Source: an uncultured Victivallis sp.
GTDB taxonomy: Bacteria; Verrucomicrobiota; Lentisphaeria; Victivallales; Victivallaceae
Length of the DNA stretch: 37,965 bases
Direction: 5' to 3'
Assembly: GCA_944389815.1 (NCBI GenBank)
Contig: CALXNS010000049.1
Span: 1-37,965, forward strand
This document shows positions 16,499 to 24,086 of this stretch, piece by piece. The notes under the pieces are model-generated. The model searched no databases, was not told the origin of the DNA, and worked only from the letters and a program-made list of their open reading frames with translations. A program made the position numbers and the translations under genes. Every line of letters starts with the position of its first letter. Within the stretch, counting starts at the first letter, position 1.

Positions 16499-17869
16499 AT
16501 GGCTTTTCTGGATGAAAATTATCTGATTACCAACGCTCCGGGCCGGGAGATCTTCGCGAAAATCAAAAATCTCCCGGTGATCGACCCGCATAACCACGCC
16601 GACGTGAAGGAGATCGCCGACAACAACTGTTACTCCGACGCCTGGCGGCTCTTCGCCGCAACCGACCACTACGTCTGGGAGATGCTCCGCAAACGCGATG
16701 TGCCCGAAGAGTTCATCACCGGGAACCGTTCCCCGAAGGAGAAGTTCCTCGCGATGGCGAAGGTCTTTCCGGAGATCGCCGGCAATCCGGTCTACGAATG
16801 GATTCATCTGGATCTTTCGCGTTATTTCGGCGTGAGTGAACTGCTCTCGGAAAAAACCGGAGAGAAAATCTGGAACGCCGTCAACGAAAAACTCGCCACC
16901 GACGCCTTCCGTCCACAGGCGCTGCTGACCGGAGTGCTCAACGTCGAAGCGATGAGTTCGACCGACGATCCGATCGATCTCCTTGAGGATCATGCGCGCG
17001 TCAACGCCGCGGTCGGCCGCGAACTGCTACATCCGACCTGGCGTCCGGACAAGGCGATGAAGATTTTCGCCCCCGCCTGGCGCAATTACATCGCGCAGCT
17101 CGCAAAGCGCTTCGAAATGCAAATCGCCTCGTTCGGCGATTTGATTGAAGCGATGCGCCGCTCCCACGACTATTTCGCCGAACACGGCTGCCTCGCGACC
17201 GACCACGGCCTGGAGTATGCGGTCGGCTGCGACGATTCCCTTGAAAACGCCGACGCCGCGTTCCAGAAAGCGATGCGGGGCGAATCGCTCACGCGAAGCG
17301 AAGTGGATTGTTTCATGGGAATGTTCCTCGGAGAGGTCGCCGCGCTCAACGCGGAAAAAGGGTGGGTCACGCAGCTCCACCTCGGTGCGGTGCGCGATGT
17401 ACGCCGGACGCTTTTCGACACTCTCGGACCGGATTCGGGCGGCGACGTGAGCAATCACTATCAGGATATGCTTCCGGCGCTGACGAGTTTGCTGAACCGT
17501 TTCGACGGCAAACTCAAAGTGGTGCTTTACAGCCTCGATCCGGGCCATCAGCCGACGCTGGCGTCGGTGGCGCGGGCGTTCGGTTCGAATGTGCGGCTCG
17601 GGTCGGCGTGGTGGCTCAACGACACTCCGATCGGAATGCGCCGCCAGCTCGAATACATCGGCACGGTCGATGTGTTGAGCAACTTCGGCGGCATGGTATC
17701 GGATTCACGCAAACTTCTGAGCTACGGTTCGCGGTTCGAAATGTTCCGCCGGGTGCTCTCCGACGTGCTCGGCGGCATGGTCGTCCGCGGCCAGATGCCG
17801 GAAGAAACGGTTTTCGCGCTGGCGCGGCGGATGGCTTATGAAGGCCCGAAGGCGTTCTGGAGCTTGTAA
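16499..17869 (+). CDS. uxaC: Glucuronate isomerase
   Basis: A 456-residue amidohydrolase-superfamily enzyme that converts D-glucuronate to D-fructuronate, or galacturonate to tagaturonate. It aligns by eye over its whole length with E. coli UxaC: DPHNHADVKEI (catalytic metal site; DYHCHL in E. coli), WRLFAATDHYVWEMLR, REKF-like PKEKFLAMA, TDDPIDLLEDHA, WRPDKAMKI, LGAVRDVRR, LGSAWWLNDTPIGMRRQL and SDSRKLLSYGSRFEMFRRVL. GGGAG precedes the start at some distance. No uxuA/uxuB or kdg gene is next to it; it sits between purB and purM. Confidence 0.94.
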   Translation: MAFLDENYLITNAPGREIFAKIKNLPVIDPHNHADVKEIADNNCYSDAWRLFAATDHYVWEMLRKRDVPEEFITGNRSPKEKFLAMAKVFPEIAGNPVYEWIHLDLSRYFGVSELLSEKTGEKIWNAVNEKLATDAFRPQALLTGVLNVEAMSSTDDPIDLLEDHARVNAAVGRELLHPTWRPDKAMKIFAPAWRNYIAQLAKRFEMQIASFGDLIEAMRRSHDYFAEHGCLATDHGLEYAVGCDDSLENADAAFQKAMRGESLTRSEVDCFMGMFLGEVAALNAEKGWVTQLHLGAVRDVRRTLFDTLGPDSGGDVSNHYQDMLPALTSLLNRFDGKLKVVLYSLDPGHQPTLASVARAFGSNVRLGSAWWLNDTPIGMRRQLEYIGTVDVLSNFGGMVSDSRKLLSYGSRFEMFRRVLSDVLGGMVVRGQMPEETVFALARRMAYEGPKAFWSL

Positions 17870-17891
17870 TTCCCTGATTTTGTGATATATT
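17864..17891 (+). promoter_or_regulatory. Promoter of purM
   Basis: -35 TTGTAA (17864-17869), 16-bp spacer, -10 TATATT (17886-17891). The -35 contains the uxaC stop codon (17867-17869). The predicted leader is about 65 nt. Confidence 0.6.
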
Positions 17892-17964
17892 GCCGTGATT
17901 TGTTTTCATTGGGACGGCACCGGCGTCGTCCCGCAGACATTTTTAATAGCGAGGAGCATTCCAG

Positions 17965-19008
17965 ATGTGCGCAAAAGTCAAGAGCGATCTTTATAAGGCC
18001 GCCGGCGTCGATATCGACCTGGCGACCGAACTGCTGGCCCAGGTGAAAATGAAATTCGCCCAGACCCGGCGGCCGGAGATGCTGGCCCCGGTCGGCGGAT
18101 TCGGCGGGCTGTTCCAGATCGATCTTTCCAAATACAAAGAACCGGTGCTGGTCTCCAGCATCGACGGCGTCGGAACCAAGTTGATGATCGCGATGATGAT
18201 GGAAAAGTACGACACCGTCGGATACGACATCGTCAACCACTGCATCGACGACATCGCCGTGCAGGGCGCCGAACCGCTCTATTTCATGGATTACATCGGC
18301 ATCGGCAAACTCCGCAGCCCGCTTTACGATGAGGTTCTGAGCGGCATCGCCGACGCCTGCAAGGCCGCGAACTGTGCGATCCTCGGCGGCGAAACCGCGG
18401 AAATGCCCGGCATGTACGGCAATGACTTCGACCTCGTCGGCGTCATCACCGGCGTGGTGGAGAAATCCAAGCTGATCACCGGCGAACACATCCGTCCCGG
18501 CCACATCGCCATCGGTCTCGGTTCGAGCGGCCTGCACACCAACGGCTTCAGCCTGGCGCGCAAGATTCTCTTCTCGCAGTGCGGTTACAATGTGAAAACC
18601 TATCTCGACGAACTCGGCGAAACGGTCGGCGAAGCGCTGCTGCGGCCGCACACCTCCTATTATCCGGCGATTCAGGCGGCCCGGGAGGCGGGTGTCTCGC
18701 TCGACGGCATCGCCCATATCACCGGCGGCGGACTTTACGACAACGTGCCGCGCATTCTGCCGGATGACGTGACCGCGGTCTTCCGTACCGACGTGCTGCC
18801 GATCCCGCCGATCTTCAAGGTGCTGGTCGAAAAGGGCAACGTCGATCCGGTCGAAGCGTACCGGGTGTTCAACATGGGAATCGGCATGGTCTGGTTCGTG
18901 CCGGCGGCGCAGGCGGAGCTGGCGCTGAAACAGGCGCTGGGGGCGGGATTCACCGCGGGAATCGTCGGCGAAATCGTTCCGGGCCACAAGGATGTCCGGG
19001 TTCGGTAA
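17965..19008 (+). CDS. purM: Phosphoribosylformylglycinamidine cyclo-ligase (AIR synthetase)
   Basis: A 347-residue PurM that closes the imidazole ring of AIR using ATP. Seen: the N-terminal YKAAGVDIDLATELL, the ATP-binding SSIDGVGTKL and DIVNHCIDDIAVQGA segments, GGETAEMPGMYG, GLGSSGLHTNGFSLAR, and HITGGGLYDNVPRILP in the second domain. Length is normal. GAGGAG lies eight bases upstream of ATG 17965. The next gene begins after 59 nt. Confidence 0.96.
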   Translation: MCAKVKSDLYKAAGVDIDLATELLAQVKMKFAQTRRPEMLAPVGGFGGLFQIDLSKYKEPVLVSSIDGVGTKLMIAMMMEKYDTVGYDIVNHCIDDIAVQGAEPLYFMDYIGIGKLRSPLYDEVLSGIADACKAANCAILGGETAEMPGMYGNDFDLVGVITGVVEKSKLITGEHIRPGHIAIGLGSSGLHTNGFSLARKILFSQCGYNVKTYLDELGETVGEALLRPHTSYYPAIQAAREAGVSLDGIAHITGGGLYDNVPRILPDDVTAVFRTDVLPIPPIFKVLVEKGNVDPVEAYRVFNMGIGMVWFVPAAQAELALKQALGAGFTAGIVGEIVPGHKDVRVR

Positions 19009-19067
19009 TAAGAATTCGAGGTGCAGGCGGCGTCTCGTCGACAGAACAGAATGGAACTGAATTGTTC

Positions 19068-21092
19068 ATGGCACTGAATTTATTCAGAGAACACGGAACT
19101 TCACTGCGGCTGCGGGGAAAAGTTGCCCGATCGCTGCGGCAGACCTTTTCCACGGCATTCCACATCTTCTCCGCCGACAACGACGCGGAGCAGAGCGCCG
19201 ATTGCCGCGCCGCGACACTCGGAATGATGCGCAGCGTCATGGAGCGGGACGGCGTGCTGAGCGACGAGGCGCTTGAAGCGTTCCGCGCGCTGCTTTCCGA
19301 CGATCATTCACAGCTGGAAATCGAACATCTCGTTTCATTGCTCCGCAGACAGAGGCCGCTTTCCGCCGAAGAGGCGGCGCCCTGCTTCACCGCGTTGCCG
19401 GATGCGGAGAAACTTCAGCTGATCCGTTCGCTTCTGGTGCTCTCGCTCTCCAGTGGGCAGCAGTGCAAAAACGAAACGCTGATCCGCGAGTTCGCCGAAA
19501 AGCTCGGATTCCCTCCGGAAGAACTCCGCATCATGAGCGACGAGGTGGAGGCCGCCCAGAAACGGCGACGCAGAATCATCCGTTCCGGAGCGGGCATTCT
19601 GGTCGCGCTGATCGTGATTGCGGTCTTCATTCTGACGGCGACGCTCTTGCGATCGGTCATCTTCGGCTTGATTGCGGCGTACATCATGCTGCCGGTCGAA
19701 AAACATTTTGAACGGCGGCTCCGGGCGAAACGGGGCATCGGATATTGTTTCTTCCGTCTTGTCGGCGGCCTTCTGGCGCCGCTGCGAAATCTGGCAGGCA
19801 AAATCCGGAAATGGAGCAACACCGAACAGGAGGATCGTTCCCCGGATGCGGAAAAGCTCCGCGCCGAGCGGACGATCATCACGCAGGCGGTGGGACTGAC
19901 CAGCGCGCTTATTTTAATTGTTCTCATTGCAATCGTCATCATCCTATCCTCGGTGACGAACCATTATGTGCATAATTTAAGCAATTCCGTCCGGAACTGG
20001 ACAAGTGACAAATTCAATTCCGCATCGAAAGTTTCTGACGCCGCCACCGCCACCGCAGCCGCGACGGCGACGGACGAAACGACTGCGGCTTCCGAGCAGA
20101 ATCCAGCTCCAGCAGCATCTGCGCCGCTCCCGGCGGAGATGCGCGCCCGCGGCGACGGCAGAGGAACGCGGGGCCCGGGACGAGCATCGCTTGAGCTGGC
20201 CGCGGACAGCGCCGAGCAGATGGTCGAACAGCTGCAGCTCTATCTGGATCGTCTGCGCACCCGTTTTGAAAATCTGCCGCTGGTGAAGTTCGGCCTCGAT
20301 CAGGTCAGCGTGCTGCTCAACGACAAAGATGCCCAGCGTGAGCTCGCCGGCATTCTCCTGCGGCGAACCGGCGGAATTTTTTCGTTCACCGCCTCGGTGC
20401 TGGGAGCAATCGGAGCGATACTGGCGGATTTGCTGCTGGCGACGTTTTTCTTTCTGCTGTTTCTGACCAAGCTGGCGGAGTTCTGCACGGGCGGCTGCGG
20501 TTCCGGGCGGCAAAGCGAATATCTCGTCCGCACCGTCTTCAACGGCAACTGGCTGCCCGGGGCGAATGAGGACACCATCCGCGAAGCCCAGCGGATCATC
20601 GGCGACGTGATGGACAAACTCCGCACATGGGTGCGCGGTTATCTGACGTTGATGCTGGTGGACGCGACCGTTTACACCACGATGTTTTATTTCCTGCGCG
20701 TTCCGTATTTTCCCGTGCTCGGCGCGCTTGCCGGCTGCGGCATTCTCCTGCCCTATATCGGGCCGATTCTCTCGGCGGTGCTGACGCTCCTGGTGACACT
20801 GGCGGTCGGCGGCAGCGATGTCGGTTCCTTCCAGCTGCTTGGAATTGTGGGAACGTATCTCATCTACAACGGCGTCATCGAACAATTCATCCTTTATCCG
20901 GCCGTCATCGGCGAATCGCTCGGCCTGACAACGCTTGAGACGATCATCGTCGTGCTGCTCGGGGCGATTTTCGCCGGAATCCCCGGCATGATCCTCTCGA
21001 TTCCGGCGGCCTCGGTCATGAAATATCTGGTTCCCCAGATCTATAAATGCTGGGAACCGGAAACGGCTAAAACGGAGAACGCCGAATCATGA
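19068..21092 (+). CDS. AI-2E family transporter with an N-terminal TerB-like domain
   Basis: A 674-residue membrane protein. The C-terminal half (about 425-660) is AI-2E/UPF0118-like: EAQRIIGDVMDKLRTWVRGYLTLMLVDATVYTTMFYFLRVPYFPVLGAL and LPYIGPILSAVLTLL, with several spans, ending QFILYPAVIGESLGLTTLETIIVVLLGAIFAGIPGMILSIP. The first 160 residues are soluble and acidic; two helical repeats (MERDGVLSDEALEAFRALL and KNETLIREFAEKLGFPPEEL) look like the tellurite-resistance TerB/DjlA fold. A low-complexity Ala/Thr/Pro loop (about 325-370) lies after an early transmembrane region. ATG 19068 is chosen; TTG 19062 is possible. It overlaps the next gene by ATGA. The transported compound is unknown; the family name should not be taken as function. 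Confidence 0.75.
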   Translation: MALNLFREHGTSLRLRGKVARSLRQTFSTAFHIFSADNDAEQSADCRAATLGMMRSVMERDGVLSDEALEAFRALLSDDHSQLEIEHLVSLLRRQRPLSAEEAAPCFTALPDAEKLQLIRSLLVLSLSSGQQCKNETLIREFAEKLGFPPEELRIMSDEVEAAQKRRRRIIRSGAGILVALIVIAVFILTATLLRSVIFGLIAAYIMLPVEKHFERRLRAKRGIGYCFFRLVGGLLAPLRNLAGKIRKWSNTEQEDRSPDAEKLRAERTIITQAVGLTSALILIVLIAIVIILSSVTNHYVHNLSNSVRNWTSDKFNSASKVSDAATATAAATATDETTAASEQNPAPAASAPLPAEMRARGDGRGTRGPGRASLELAADSAEQMVEQLQLYLDRLRTRFENLPLVKFGLDQVSVLLNDKDAQRELAGILLRRTGGIFSFTASVLGAIGAILADLLLATFFFLLFLTKLAEFCTGGCGSGRQSEYLVRTVFNGNWLPGANEDTIREAQRIIGDVMDKLRTWVRGYLTLMLVDATVYTTMFYFLRVPYFPVLGALAGCGILLPYIGPILSAVLTLLVTLAVGGSDVGSFQLLGIVGTYLIYNGVIEQFILYPAVIGESLGLTTLETIIVVLLGAIFAGIPGMILSIPAASVMKYLVPQIYKCWEPETAKTENAES

Positions 21093-23023
21093 CGCGGCAA
21101 AATTTCGCGATGCCCGGCATCATGAAGACCGGAATGTTCGCCGTACTCCTCCTGCTGCTCGCCGGATGCGCCGGCGAAATCACCGTCAGCCGCGCTTCGC
21201 ATCAGGAGCGAATCGCATACGGTTCTGCCGCGGTCGACGGCGACATGATGCAGGATACGCGCAACCTGCTGGCCAATTTCCTGCTCATGGATTGTTACGA
21301 GGATGAACCGGAAATGCTCATCCCGCAGCTGGAGATGCTCTTTCAGGATGAACCGCGGCCGGAATATCTCTCGGCGCTGGCCGATGTGGCGTTGAATCTG
21401 GGACTGCGTTTCGCCCGCGATCCGGATAAGGCGGTGCGCTATTATCTGTCGGCGGCGCTGTACAGTTACGGTTATCTTCTGGCGCTCGACCGGCCCGGCG
21501 AACGGCCGTACAATGCGGACCGGGTGGTCATGATGCGCATTTACAACATCGCGATCACGGAGATTTTCCATTACCTTCGGGAACGCGACATGTGGCGCAA
21601 CAGCAACTTCACGCTGACGACGGCGGCGAACCGCCAGGTGGTGTTCAGCACACCGCAATTCGAACTTTTCAACGTGGAATTCGACGATTTTCTGCTCTGC
21701 GCGAACTACCGTCCGGAAAACCTAACGCACGTCAGCCGACGGTTCGGAATCGGCGCACCGCTGATCGGCGTGGTTCATCCGGAACTGACGCTGGCCACGA
21801 CCCGGTACGCGGAGAATCTGTCGCTGCCGGCGACGCTCCTGATCGAATTCAACCAGATGGATGCGCGGCACGTCGGTGCGAAACTGCGTTTCGTCAACTC
21901 GCGCAACACCGATGTCGTCCGGGTGGGAAAATACGACATTCCCCTGGAGTTGGATTTTTCGACGCCGCTGGCCTACATGGTGCGCAATCCGCTGCCGTTC
22001 GGTTATCTGCAATACATGCTTCAACCAGAGAAGACCACCCGGATGCAGGGGCTTTACATGCTTGAGCCGTACAACGAGAAACGCATCCCGGTCGTCCTGG
22101 TGCACGGTTTGATGTCCAACATCCGCACCTGGATGCAGATGATCAACACCTTGCAGAACGATCCGGATCTGCGGAAATATTATCAATTCTGGGGATTCTC
22201 CTATTCGACCGGCAATCCGATTCTCTTTTCGGCGCGGATGCTGCGGGACGGCCTTAATGCCGAAGCGGAACGGATCCGCGCATCCGGAGAATCGACGGAG
22301 ATGTTCAACCGGATGGTGCTGGTCGGTCATTCGATGGGGGGCTTGATCTGCAAAAGCACGATCATGTCCAGCGGAGATTTTCTGCTGCGGACCAATTTCG
22401 GGCCCGAATACGAAACGTTGTTGAGCGAACTCGACGACGATCAGCGCGAATTTGTCGAATCGCTGCTCCGCTTCGAACCGCTGCCGTTCGTCCGGCGGGT
22501 GGTGTTCATCGCGGTGCCGCACCGCGGTTCCACGCTGGCGCACAGCGGAATCGGTCGTCTCGGCGCATCGCTGATTCAATTGCCGACCTCGCTGGTAACC
22601 CGGGGAGAAGGAATCATCGGAATCATGATGCATCAGGGGCATTTCATGCCGCGCGACACCCGGTTCCAGACGGGAATCGACAATCTCGACCCGGACAACA
22701 ACGCGCTTCGTTCTCTGAATGAACTGCCGTTCGTCGCGGGAGTTCCCTATCACTCGATCATCGGCAACACGGAGGGAAACGGCATTCCGGGCGGAAGCGA
22801 CGGCGTCGTACCTTACGGCAGCAGTCATCTGGACGGCGCGGTCAGCGAAACGGTCGTGCAATCCGGCCACAGCGTGCAACAGAATCCGCTGGCCATTCAG
22901 GAGCTGCGGCGCATCCTCCTCGAACATCTCCGCCAGTATCCTGATCTTGAAGTTTCCTCCCCGGCTCCATTCACGATCGGGACGGGTGCTGACGCGGAGT
23001 TGCAGAATGCGACTGCCGATTAA
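21089..23023 (+). CDS. Lipoprotein with alpha/beta-hydrolase (lipase-like) domain
   Basis: A 644-residue predicted lipoprotein: a hydrophobic signal segment ends in the lipobox LAGC with C27 as the likely lipidated residue, making it a substrate for LspA. Residues about 40-330 form an unassigned region with Tyr-rich helices. An alpha/beta hydrolase domain follows: VVLVHGLMSNIRTWMQMI (oxyanion region), nucleophile S415 in GHSMGG, HRGSTLAHS, and a late acid/His region with SDGVVPYGSSHLDGA and SGHSVQQNP, whose His is a candidate for the triad. It is probably an envelope-anchored lipase or esterase. It overlaps the preceding gene by 4 nt and the following one by 17 nt, so the three are almost certainly one operon. 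Confidence 0.75.
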   Translation: MTRQNFAMPGIMKTGMFAVLLLLLAGCAGEITVSRASHQERIAYGSAAVDGDMMQDTRNLLANFLLMDCYEDEPEMLIPQLEMLFQDEPRPEYLSALADVALNLGLRFARDPDKAVRYYLSAALYSYGYLLALDRPGERPYNADRVVMMRIYNIAITEIFHYLRERDMWRNSNFTLTTAANRQVVFSTPQFELFNVEFDDFLLCANYRPENLTHVSRRFGIGAPLIGVVHPELTLATTRYAENLSLPATLLIEFNQMDARHVGAKLRFVNSRNTDVVRVGKYDIPLELDFSTPLAYMVRNPLPFGYLQYMLQPEKTTRMQGLYMLEPYNEKRIPVVLVHGLMSNIRTWMQMINTLQNDPDLRKYYQFWGFSYSTGNPILFSARMLRDGLNAEAERIRASGESTEMFNRMVLVGHSMGGLICKSTIMSSGDFLLRTNFGPEYETLLSELDDDQREFVESLLRFEPLPFVRRVVFIAVPHRGSTLAHSGIGRLGASLIQLPTSLVTRGEGIIGIMMHQGHFMPRDTRFQTGIDNLDPDNNALRSLNELPFVAGVPYHSIIGNTEGNGIPGGSDGVVPYGSSHLDGAVSETVVQSGHSVQQNPLAIQELRRILLEHLRQYPDLEVSSPAPFTIGTGADAELQNATAD

Positions 23024-24035
23024 GAAAATTTCCCGCGATGCGCTCTTTTTCGTCGCCGGGGCGGCAGCAGTTCTCTTATTTCTCTGGTGCGCCGGGGCGG
23101 CGTGGTACACCTTTCCGTGGCGTGGAACGATCCGGATTGCCGGGTTCGTCGGTTACATTCTTCTCTTCGGCGCGGCGATCGGCCTGGGGTTTCGTTTTCG
23201 CAAATTCCGGTATGTCGCGGGCGGGATTGCGCTGCTGACGATTCTCTATTTTGCGTCACAGACGCCGGAAAACCGCTTCCTTGCCGTAAAATGGCAGCCG
23301 CCGTGGGCGCGTGCGGTGGAGGTGAAGTTTCTGAAGGACGGCCGCTGCCATCTCTCGGAGATGCGGGATTTCCGTTACCGCAGCGTGGACGATTACGACA
23401 TTCATTATACGGAAATGACGGTCGATCCGGACGGGGTTGCCGCCATGGATCTTGCGGTTTCGCACTGGGACGGCCTTCAGGCGGTGGCGCACACGATGCT
23501 CTCCTTTGAATTCGACGACGGGCGTCATCTGGCCGTTTCGATGGAAACCCGGCTTCCGGAAGGAGCCGAGCAGGGATTTTTGCCGGGACTTTTCAAGCAA
23601 TATGAGATCATCATGCTCCTGACGAAAGAGGAGGATCTCTTCAAACTCCGGACCGATTTCCGCGGGGAGGAGTTCTATTTGTACCGAACCAATGCAACGC
23701 GGGAGCAGTGCCGCGAACTTCTGATGCTCGTTCTCCACGGTGCTGCCGTTCTTCACGATTCGCCCCGGTTCTACAACAGTTTGACGACCAACTGCACAAC
23801 CAGTCTGACCCCGCTGCTGCGCTGGATCAGGCCGGAATTCAAAGGCGACCTGCGGTTGTTGGCCAACGGGTACTCGGATGAATTGCTCTACGAATTCGGT
23901 TATCTTGCGCATCGCGATGGAGAAACATTCGCCGAGCTCAAGGCGCGGAGCAGAGTCACGAACAGCCGGGGCGCGGCGGATTATTCTGCGGCGATCCGCC
24001 ATCGAAATTCAATCGATCCGGCAGAGATTGATTGA
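23007..24035 (+). CDS. DUF4105 membrane protein, Lnb-like
   Basis: A 342-residue protein with three N-terminal spans (about 11-32, 41-61, 69-83) followed by an extracytoplasmic DUF4105 domain. Seen: VAHTMLSFEFDDGRHLAVSMETR (H162), the GLFKQYEIIMLLTKEEDLFKLRT segment, LYRTNATREQC, and FYNSLTTNCTTSLTPLL (C263). The conserved His and NCTT cysteine fit a thiol-type active site. A DUF4105 protein, Lnb, has been reported as a lipoprotein N-acyltransferase in Bacteroides; transfer of that function here is inference. ATG 23007 overlaps the lipoprotein gene and has GGAG seven bases upstream; the longer open frame to 22719 is a shadow of the upstream gene. Confidence 0.75.
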   Translation: MRLPIKKISRDALFFVAGAAAVLLFLWCAGAAWYTFPWRGTIRIAGFVGYILLFGAAIGLGFRFRKFRYVAGGIALLTILYFASQTPENRFLAVKWQPPWARAVEVKFLKDGRCHLSEMRDFRYRSVDDYDIHYTEMTVDPDGVAAMDLAVSHWDGLQAVAHTMLSFEFDDGRHLAVSMETRLPEGAEQGFLPGLFKQYEIIMLLTKEEDLFKLRTDFRGEEFYLYRTNATREQCRELLMLVLHGAAVLHDSPRFYNSLTTNCTTSLTPLLRWIRPEFKGDLRLLANGYSDELLYEFGYLAHRDGETFAELKARSRVTNSRGAADYSAAIRHRNSIDPAEID

Positions 24036-24086
24036 ATCCCGAGGCGGAATGAACGCCGCGGACGAAGGTCTTGTTTTATTTCCGGG

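Noticed and set aside
22719..23006. Extended start for the DUF4105 gene
   Set aside because: The extension is an out-of-frame reading of the lipoprotein gene; ATG 23007 has a good ribosome site and starts the membrane segment.
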